Shown: positions 28,162 to 33,364 of the stretch, one piece after another
Layout: each line of letters begins with the position of its first letter
How positions within the stretch are numbered: the first letter of the stretch is position 1
NCBI RefSeq assembly: GCF_030643825.1
Contig: NZ_CP101717.1
Coordinates: 3,245,673 to 3,309,672, forward strand
Reading direction: 5' to 3'
Origin: Salinispirillum sp. LH 10-3-1
Lineage (GTDB): Bacteria; Pseudomonadota; Gammaproteobacteria; Pseudomonadales; Natronospirillaceae
DNA length: 64,000 nt
Translations under genes and position numbers: made by a program
The notes under the pieces: model-generated
What the model was told of the DNA's origin: nothing
The model's input: the letters and a program-made list of their open reading frames with translations, nothing else
Database searches by the model: none

Positions 28162-28774
28162 CAGCATCTGTGACTCACTTCGCGGTGAGCGAAAAAACTC
28201 GATATTTTAAACCTAGGGTTAGTTGTCTTCGTCATAACCCTGCTTTAAATTTCCGCCCCGTTAACAGCAGGCAACGGATGTTCACCCAAGCCTGCTAAGG
28301 AACTCAACCACGTTGCACTTCGGTCGGGATTGACCAAGGAGAAGTACAGTGACCGCTGCCTTGTTTCGCCAACAAGCTATGGAGCATCAGCGCGACCGCC
28401 TGTGGGGCGAGGTGTTGCTGATCCAGCCGCTTTCTCTGCGGTTGCTGACGGGCATCGTTATCCTGATCGTTGCTGCCATCCTCACCTATTTGTTCTGGGG
28501 CACCTACGCCCGTAAAGAAACGGTGCAAGGCCATTTGGTGCCGTCAGCCGGCGTTATCCGCATTTATCCTGCACGGGCCGGCATTATTCGCCAAGTGCTG
28601 GTGCGTGAAGGTGACAGCGTTCAGGCCGGGCAACCCTTGTTCGTCATCAACGGTGACAGTTTGCTGGCCGATGGTCGACATCTAGAGCAAGTACTCCTCG
28701 ACGAGTACCAGTACAAGCAAGGCTTGCTGCAGCAGGAACTTGAGCGTATTCCCGCTGCTTTTCAACGGCGACAT
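28162..28774 (+). repeat. Tandem duplication, unit 1 copy of adaptor-gene 5' region
   Basis: 613 bp nearly identical to 30056-30668 (constant offset 1894). It covers the upstream region and the first 142 codons of the CvaA-like adaptor. It begins at CAGCATCTGTG in both copies and ends at the deletion point in the unit 1 adaptor gene. Confidence 0.93.
28223..28250 (+). promoter_or_regulatory. Possible promoter of microcin unit 1
   Basis: TTGTCT (28223-28228), 16 bp, TTAAAT (28245-28250). The same spacing is kept in unit 2 (30117-30144). The match to the sigma-70 consensus is only fair. A palindrome-like AACCTAGGGTT lies just upstream in both copies. Confidence 0.3.
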
Positions 28775-28844
28775 CACACTGGGGCAGCGCACACTGGTGC
28801 AATGGCTTTTAGAGCCTTTGTACAGTTTGAAAGGAAGACTGTGA
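28349..28844 (+). pseudogene. Deleted copy of CvaA-like microcin export adaptor
   Basis: It begins like the intact adaptor at 30243 (GTG start, AAGGAG upstream) and matches it for 142 codons. It then jumps to the last 24 codons: 755 bp are missing relative to the intact copy (positions 30669-31423 there), joined at a 2-bp AT overlap. 755 is not a multiple of three, so the ancestral C-terminal codons are out of frame, and translation would run on in another frame to a stop at 28882 (177 aa). The periplasmic coiled coil and most of the barrel are lost, so it cannot form an adaptor. The ancestral stop is at 28842-28844. Confidence 0.9.
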
Positions 28845-28863
28845 TGCGAAGGACAACAACGAA

Positions 28864-29012
28864 TTTGGCTTGGCCTGTATAGGAAAAGCCAAAATGGAGA
28901 ACCGATGGCAGCCCTGACTTTCGAAGGGCGGAGCTGCCAACGGTGGCAGGCAAACGAAAATGGTTTTCGTAAGCTGTCAGGGATGAGTTTAACTGAAATC
29001 TGAACATTCTCA
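28864..29012 (+). promoter_or_regulatory. Structured 5' leader RNA of microcin precursor 1
   Basis: Three stem-loops. P1: TTTGGCTT/AAGCCAAA (28864-28871, 28886-28893). P2: ACCG-at-GGCAG pairing with CTGCC-aa-CGGT (28901-28911, 28934-28944). P3: GGCAG-g-C pairing with G-CTGTC (28945-28951, 28973-28978), capped by ACGAAAA/TTTTCGT (28954-28960, 28964-28970). An invariant tail leads to the precursor start. Unit 2 has the same layout with compensating base changes, which argues for selection on structure. The RNA could be a riboswitch-like, protein-binding or translation-control element. Confidence 0.7.
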
Positions 29013-29027
29013 ATGGAGATGAATGAA

Positions 29028-29282
29028 ATGAAAGCTTTGAATGTACAGCAAGTTGAGCAAGTGAATGGTGGTGTTGTTTTTGCGGTTCCACTGGCAGTTG
29101 CTGGCGCTAAAGGAGCAGCAAAATTAGGCGCGTCGATCGCCGTCCGGCACGGCGCAAGCAAAGCAGCAAGAGCAGCGGCAGCATCTTCCTATGGTAAGGC
29201 TGGCATGAAACTTGGTGCCACTGGTGGTGCGGCAGTTGATGCAACTGTCGCGACATCAGTTTGGAATCGTGTTAATAAGTGA
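29028..29282 (+). CDS. Class II microcin-type precursor peptide 1 (double-glycine leader)
   Basis: An 84-residue precursor. The start at 29028 has GGAGA 9 bp upstream; two earlier in-frame ATGs (29013, 29019) would only add MEMNE. The leader MKALNVQQVEQVNGG is 15 residues and follows the colicin V leader pattern (basic residue 2, hydrophobics at 4 and 6, Val-x-Gly-Gly end). The 69-residue core is Ala/Gly-rich, free of Cys, with 9 Lys/Arg and 1 Asp (net +8). It includes amphipathic GAKGAAKLGASIAV and a Gly/Ala-rich C-terminal half ending WNRVNK, which suits a membrane-active class IIa microcin. The leader should be cut by the C39 domain of the 33365-35488 transporter. Activity is inferred. Confidence 0.82.
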   Translation: MKALNVQQVEQVNGGVVFAVPLAVAGAKGAAKLGASIAVRHGASKAARAAAASSYGKAGMKLGATGGAAVDATVATSVWNRVNK

Positions 29283-29303
29283 TAACATTTTAAATTAAAT
29301 TTG

Positions 29304-29337
29304 CCCCCTAATGGATTACACTAAATCCCTTAGGGGG
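29304..29337 (+). promoter_or_regulatory. Hairpin between precursor 1 and putative immunity gene
   Basis: Stem CCCCCTAA (29304-29311) with TTAGGGGG (29330-29337), extended inside by GGATT/AATCC (29313-29317, 29324-29328). No T-run follows. It lies between the precursor stop and the next ribosome-binding site and is placed like the hairpin at 31937-31957 in unit 2. It probably lowers downstream expression or protects the precursor mRNA 3' end. Confidence 0.6.
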
Positions 29338-29354
29338 TACTTAGAGGAGTTAAA

Positions 29355-29570
29355 ATGAATCCATTTGGGTTAATTAATAGTTATATAAAGCATTTTAAGA
29401 ATGGAACGCCCTTGGCATCCTCAATAATTGTAGGAGTTCTCTTTCTTACTTCTATATTCCACATGAATGTAACCTACATAATAGCAATCGTATGGACCTA
29501 TGCATTCATAGCCCCGTTGTGTGACTTAATATTCAATAAAATTCTTAAGAAAAAATTTGAAGAGTATTGA
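29355..29570 (+). CDS. Small membrane protein, candidate immunity protein for microcin 1
   Basis: A 71-residue protein with two predicted membrane helices (SSIIVGVLFLTSIFHMNVTY and IIAIVWTYAFIAPLCDLIF) and a basic tail (KILKKKFEEY). It has a good ribosome-binding site (GAGGAGT) and starts 72 bp after the precursor stop. The base composition is much richer in A+T than the chromosomal genes, suggesting recent transfer. No homologue is recognised; the immunity role rests on size, topology and position, as for Cvi-type proteins. Confidence 0.6.
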   Translation: MNPFGLINSYIKHFKNGTPLASSIIVGVLFLTSIFHMNVTYIIAIVWTYAFIAPLCDLIFNKILKKKFEEY

Positions 29571-29752
29571 TGTAATATTCGCCACCCGCTAATAGAAATG
29601 CAACTTAAACTCCTTCGACTATAGGCCATTGCATTCGTAAACTAATTAATTCCTGAATTCAACCGGCGGCAAACGCTGGAACGTGCCAACCTAATATGGC
29701 AAGCTCTTTACCTGAACTCAGGTTAATATATAGTTTTAATAGGTACCTTATA

Positions 29753-29953
29753 ATGCAATCTTTAAAAATCGAGTTACTTATTAGTGCAATGCTATACCCC
29801 CATGCAATACCAAGCACCTTATGCCTTCGCCAGAAAGAAATTAAAATAGCAACCACTTTAACTATATTATTATTTTTCCCTAGCGTTATATATTCGACTT
29901 ATCTGGTTTTTAAGCACTATGAGGAATTTCGCACCAAAACCATGAAGAAATGA
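29753..29953 (+). CDS. Possible small membrane protein, AT-rich, uncertain
   Basis: A 66-residue ORF from ATG 29753 with AGG about 10 bp upstream; the frame also opens at 29696. It contains two hydrophobic stretches (IELLISAMLYPHAIP; IATTLTILLFFPSVIYSTYL) and a basic C-terminus (RTKTMKK). It lies between the candidate immunity gene and the CPBP gene fragment, in AT-rich DNA. It may be a second immunity-like gene or a decayed remnant of the unit 1 equivalent of the 31975-32508 gene. Not recognised. Confidence 0.35.
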   Translation: MQSLKIELLISAMLYPHAIPSTLCLRQKEIKIATTLTILLFFPSVIYSTYLVFKHYEEFRTKTMKK

Positions 29954-29964
29954 TGGGTATGGAT

Positions 29965-30039
29965 CACCCACCCGGACTTAATAGCGGATGAAGAGCTCTT
30001 TGAGTCAACCATCTTGGACGCCATGCTAAGCCCTTCGGG
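29965..30039 (+). pseudogene. 75-bp remnant of CPBP-family gene
   Basis: Matches 32745-32819 of the intact CPBP gene with two differences. It encodes the segment PDLIADEELFESTILDAML with no start, no upstream half and no downstream half. It marks the junction between the two tandem units: the 7-mer AGCATCT just after it (30040-30046) recurs at the start of unit 2 (30057-30063). Confidence 0.88.
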
Positions 30040-30055
30040 AGCATCTAAATGTACC

Positions 30056-30668
30056 CAGCATCTGTGACTCACTTCGCGGTGAGCGAAAGAACTCGATATT
30101 TTAAACCTAGGGTTAGTTGTCTTAGTCAAAATCCTGCTTTAAATTTCCACCCCGTTAACAGCAGGCAACGGATGTTCACCCAAGCCTGCTAAGGAACTCA
30201 ACCACGTTGCACTTCGGTCGGGATTGACCAAGGAGAAGTACAGTGACCGCTGCCTTGTTTCGCCAACAAGCTATGGAGCATCAGCGCGACCGCCTGTGGG
30301 GCGAGGTGTTGCTGATCCAACCGCTTTCTCTGCGGTTGCTGACGGGCATCGTGATCCTGATCGTTGCTGCCATCCTCACCTATTTGTTCTGGGGCACCTA
30401 CGCCCGTAAAGAAACGGTGCAAGGCCATTTGGTGCCGTCAGCCGGCGTTATCCGCATTTATCCTGCACGGGCCGGCATTATTCGCCAAGTGCTGGTGCGT
30501 GAAGGTGACAGCGTTCAGGCCGGGCAACCCTTGTTCGTCATCAACGGTGACAGTTTGCTGGCCGATGGTCGACATCTAGAGCAAGTACTCCTCGACGAAT
30601 ATCAGTACAAGCAAGGCTTGCTGCAGCAGGAACTTGAGCGTATTCCCGCTGCTTTTCAACGGCGACAT
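30056..30668 (+). repeat. Tandem duplication, unit 2 copy of adaptor-gene 5' region
   Basis: The partner of 28162-28774, with only scattered mismatches across 613 bp. It carries the upstream region and 5' part of the intact adaptor gene. Confidence 0.93.
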
Positions 30669-31493
30669 GCCGACCTAGCGCGTGAAGCTGAGGCCATTAA
30701 TGAGGATTTACGCTGGCTCAGCCAACAAAAAGATACGCTCCAGCAGCGCTTAGCCATCATCGACGAGCAACTTGCTAACATGCAGCAATTACAACAGCGA
30801 CGCATGGCAAGTGACGTCGACGTGCAAGCCTTGCTGTCGAGCCGTTTGGCTGTTTTGGCTGAATTGCAAAGTTTGGAGCGCAGTGTGTCTAATCAGACAC
30901 ATCAACGTGACTTGCTGGGCAGCCGTACGGCCCAACTGAACGACGACCAAAGCGCCCAGCAACACCAATTGCAGTCAGAACTCAGTACGCTGGCACAACA
31001 AATTGCCGAACTCTATGGCCGCAAAGCCTATGTGATTACCGCCGAGCGCAGTGGCACCGTCACCACCGTACAGGCCACCGAAGGGCAAGACGCCGGGCAA
31101 GGCATTCCATTAGCGACGTTATTACCCGAAGACAGTACCTTGGTCGCCGAACTGTTGGTGCCGACTCGCGCTATTGGGTTCATTGAACCGGGCCAGCCCC
31201 TGAACATTCGCTATGCCGCGTTTCCTTACCAAAAATTTGGCTTATACCAGGGTGAAATTGTTCAGGTAAGCGACCATGTGTTGTTACCCAACGAATGGCG
31301 GCAAGCACCTTTCACAGTAGAAGAACCCATGTACCGCGTCACCGCCACTTTAGATCAACAAGGTGTTATGGCCTTTGGGCAAGAAACTCCACTGCGCCCG
31401 GGTATTTTATTGGATGCCGATATCACACTAGGGCAACGCACGCTGGTGCAATGGCTGTTGGAACCCCTGTACAGTTTGAAGGGACGATTGTGA
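30243..31493 (+). CDS. CvaA-like microcin exporter adaptor (HlyD/membrane fusion protein family)
   Basis: A 416-residue periplasmic adaptor, close to CvaA in length. It has a short cytosolic N-terminus, one membrane helix at about residues 32-55 (TGIVILIVAAILTYLFW), a biotinyl-lipoyl-like half (AGIIRQVLVREGDSVQAGQP, about 73-92), a long coiled-coil hairpin (about 125-260), and the second lipoyl half and beta-barrel (AERSGTVTTVQATEGQDAGQ onward). It starts at GTG with AAGGAG upstream. It bridges the CvaB-like ABC transporter (33365-35488) to an outer-membrane TolC, which is not in this window. It is the only intact adaptor and must serve both precursors. Confidence 0.93.
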   Translation: MTAALFRQQAMEHQRDRLWGEVLLIQPLSLRLLTGIVILIVAAILTYLFWGTYARKETVQGHLVPSAGVIRIYPARAGIIRQVLVREGDSVQAGQPLFVINGDSLLADGRHLEQVLLDEYQYKQGLLQQELERIPAAFQRRHADLAREAEAINEDLRWLSQQKDTLQQRLAIIDEQLANMQQLQQRRMASDVDVQALLSSRLAVLAELQSLERSVSNQTHQRDLLGSRTAQLNDDQSAQQHQLQSELSTLAQQIAELYGRKAYVITAERSGTVTTVQATEGQDAGQGIPLATLLPEDSTLVAELLVPTRAIGFIEPGQPLNIRYAAFPYQKFGLYQGEIVQVSDHVLLPNEWRQAPFTVEEPMYRVTATLDQQGVMAFGQETPLRPGILLDADITLGQRTLVQWLLEPLYSLKGRL

Positions 31494-31512
31494 ACAGACG
31501 AACGAAAAAGTA

Positions 31513-31629
31513 TTTGGCTTCGCCTGCATAGGAAGCAGGAAAGGCCCAAAAGGAACCCGATGGTGGCTGAACTTTGACGAGCACACCACCACCGGGGGAC
31601 AGGCTACGAATGAATATTCGTATGTTGTC
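31513..31629 (+). promoter_or_regulatory. Structured 5' leader RNA of microcin precursor 2
   Basis: Same layout as 28864-28978. P1: TTTGG/CCAAA (31513-31517, 31546-31550) with inner CCTGC/GCAGG (31523-31527, 31535-31539). P2: CCCG-at-GGTGG with CCACC-ac-CGGG (31556-31566, 31586-31596). P3: GACAG-g-C with G-TTGTC (31598-31604, 31624-31629), capped by TACGAAT/ATTCGTA (31605-31611, 31616-31622). Compared with unit 1, GGCAG/CTGCC becomes GGTGG/CCACC and the outer A-T pair becomes C-G, so pairing is kept while sequence changes. Confidence 0.7.
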
Positions 31630-31678
31630 AGGGATGAGTTTAACTGAAATCTAAACATTCTCAATGGAGATGAATGAA

Positions 31679-31918
31679 ATGAAAGCTTTGAATGTACAGC
31701 AAGTTGAGCAAGTGAATGGTGGCAACAGGATTCTCAAAGAAGTCGCAAAAGAAACCGGCAGAGCAATTGCAACCTCTGCAGTAGGAAAGGCTGTAGGCCG
31801 TTGGTACGAAAAGCAGAAAAGTGGCTCTAAACATCCTCGTCCAGGCACCAGCCGTGTTGACCAAAAAGAGCGTGAGGACTCATACCGGAATACGATGCGC
31901 GAGTTGCGCGGCTATTAA
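31679..31918 (+). CDS. Class II microcin-type precursor peptide 2 (double-glycine leader)
   Basis: A 79-residue precursor with the same 15-residue leader as precursor 1 (MKALNVQQVEQVNGG; 44 of 45 leader bases identical) and the same GGAGA ribosome-binding site. The 64-residue core is unrelated to core 1. It is hydrophilic and strongly charged (16 Lys/Arg, 8 Asp/Glu, net +8), has no Cys, and contains a basic amphipathic front half (NRILKEVAKETGRAIATSAV), a KSGSKHPRPGTSR linker and a charged helical tail. It is less obviously membrane-active than core 1, so it might act on an internal target or as a second component. Cleavage and export should use the same C39 transporter. Confidence 0.8.
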   Translation: MKALNVQQVEQVNGGNRILKEVAKETGRAIATSAVGKAVGRWYEKQKSGSKHPRPGTSRVDQKEREDSYRNTMRELRGY

Positions 31919-31936
31919 TATAAGTAAAACTAAAAA

Positions 31937-31957
31937 TAGCGGCCTTTTAGGCCGCTA
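31937..31957 (+). promoter_or_regulatory. Hairpin between precursor 2 and next gene
   Basis: An 8-bp stem TAGCGGCC (31937-31944) and GGCCGCTA (31950-31957), loop TTTTA. The T-run needed for termination is on the minus strand only (A tract before the stem), so on the plus strand it is an intercistronic hairpin, matching the one after precursor 1. Confidence 0.6.
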
Positions 31958-31974
31958 CTCTCAGCGTGGTTAAA

Positions 31975-32508
31975 ATGTCGATAATCAACAGCAGAAACCG
32001 AATAAAGGGTTTTATTAGCGGTGGAGGGATTTCAGGGTTAGCAATAAAACATAGTCAGTCAGAGGGCATTAATCGGCTCGCTATTTTTTTTACGATATTT
32101 TTCTTAACTTTCATTCCTACTTGGGTAGTAGCGTCACTACTTGTGACTTTTAATTTTTTTATTACTGAAAGCCCATCTCTTGAAAATGATCCATTCAGCT
32201 ATTTCGATTTATTTTTGATGGTTGTATTTTCTCCCATCATTGAATCTATTATCATAGTAATCGGAGTAAAGGCATTTACAATTATACCCTTAGAATTCAA
32301 TAAAAAAATTCAAGCGACTTTCATAGCGCTGGGATTCGCTGCCCTTCACTATAGCTTCATACCTATAAGCGGGATAACGTCTTTCTATGCTTTCTATATA
32401 ATGACACGAATATTCCAAGCACAGGAAGACTTTGATTGTTTTTCATTGATCGTTAAGATTCATGCTCTCAATAATATTTTTGCCGCAAGCCTTCTATATC
32501 TAACGTAG
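31975..32508 (+). CDS. CPBP-like membrane protein with degenerate motif 1, candidate immunity protein 2
   Basis: A 177-residue AT-rich gene; the frame opens at a GTG at 31966, but the ATG at 31975 is preferred. It has about four to five membrane helices. The CPBP/Abi motif set is recognisable but altered: motif 1 reads FSPIIESIIIV instead of EExxxR (second Glu and Arg missing), motif 2 GFAALHYS keeps the His, and the last motif HALNNIF keeps HxxxN. CPBP proteins serve as bacteriocin immunity proteins in Gram-positive and some other clusters. Lack of the Glu-Arg pair suggests a non-proteolytic protector. Directly after precursor 2. Confidence 0.65.
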   Translation: MSIINSRNRIKGFISGGGISGLAIKHSQSEGINRLAIFFTIFFLTFIPTWVVASLLVTFNFFITESPSLENDPFSYFDLFLMVVFSPIIESIIIVIGVKAFTIIPLEFNKKIQATFIALGFAALHYSFIPISGITSFYAFYIMTRIFQAQEDFDCFSLIVKIHALNNIFAASLLYLT

Positions 32509-32562
32509 TCCGCTTCAGTAACAATCACTTTTAGGAATTATGACATACTAAGGAATCCGCTC

Positions 32563-33363
32563 ATGACTGAAACCACTAAACAACCTAGCACGGAAACAGC
32601 TGAATCACATATTCTGCTTGAAACAGAGCAGCCTAAATCAGTGCCTACTCTGGGGAAATCTCTTGCTTGGCTCTTTGTATTCGCCGTGCTGTTTTACGGT
32701 GCAGCAGTCGTTTACGGCATGGTGTATGGGGGTTATTTAGGCTCCACCCAGCCGGACTTAATAGCGGATGAAGAGCTCTTTGAGTCAACCATCTTGGATG
32801 CCATGCTAAGCCCTTCGGGTATTGCTACTACTTCGCTGTTGCAAGCGTTGTTGATCATCCCGGTATTGCTGTGGGCCTCTCACTTTGCCCATCAGCCATG
32901 GCGTGAGACGCTGGCGTTTCGGGCAGTGCCACTGCGCATGCTAGGGTTCTGGGTATTAGTGTATTGCGGCTATTTCGTTGCGCAATCTCTATTGGAACTC
33001 GTGGCTCCGTCTGATCTTGGCGACATCATGACGCCTTTGGCAGGCAGTAAACATTTGGGGCTGGCGTTTGCATTGATTGTACTGGCTCCACTGATAGAAG
33101 AATTGATTTTTCGTGGCTACCTGTTCACCGCATGGCGTCATACTAAGCTGGGCTTATGGGGGACGGTTATTCTGACGTCGCTGATTTTCACCAGCATTCA
33201 TGCCGCACAGTATTCTGGCTTGTTGTTACTTTATTTGTTTATCTTCTCCGTGATTTTGGGCCTTGCTCGCGAGAAAACCGGCTCTATCTGGGCGCCTATC
33301 GCGCTGCACGTTCTGAACAACAGCATTGCCGTTTTCACGTTAGTGTACTTGGGATTGCACTGA
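32563..33363 (+). CDS. CPBP-family intramembrane metalloprotease (CaaX protease-like)
   Basis: A 266-residue membrane protein with about seven to eight helices and intact CPBP motifs: EExxxR in LAPLIEELIFRGYLF near residues 173-187, FxxxH in LIFTSIHAAQY near 208, and HxxxN in IALHVLNNSIAV near 246. In bacteriocin loci these act as immunity proteins or help maturation or transport. AAGGA upstream. It is one base upstream of the exporter gene (stop TGA 33361-33363, ATG 33365), so the two are translationally coupled. A 75-bp scrap of this gene lies at 29965-30039. Confidence 0.9.
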   Translation: MTETTKQPSTETAESHILLETEQPKSVPTLGKSLAWLFVFAVLFYGAAVVYGMVYGGYLGSTQPDLIADEELFESTILDAMLSPSGIATTSLLQALLIIPVLLWASHFAHQPWRETLAFRAVPLRMLGFWVLVYCGYFVAQSLLELVAPSDLGDIMTPLAGSKHLGLAFALIVLAPLIEELIFRGYLFTAWRHTKLGLWGTVILTSLIFTSIHAAQYSGLLLLYLFIFSVILGLAREKTGSIWAPIALHVLNNSIAVFTLVYLGLH

Positions 33364-33364
33364 G

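Noticed and set aside
28349-28882. 177-residue ORF as a functional protein
   Set aside because: It is the adaptor gene with a 755-bp frameshifting deletion; the last 35 residues come from the wrong frame.
28864-29012. Known riboswitch class (c-di-GMP-I, cobalamin, glycine) in the precursor leaders
   Set aside because: The conserved cores of those classes were compared from memory and are not present; the element is better left as unassigned.
29640-29690. Short frame ending STGG-KRWNVPT that looks like a leader-GG junction
   Set aside because: An in-frame stop lies a few codons upstream, there is no leader, and the sequence does not match the conserved leader at nucleotide level; likely chance.
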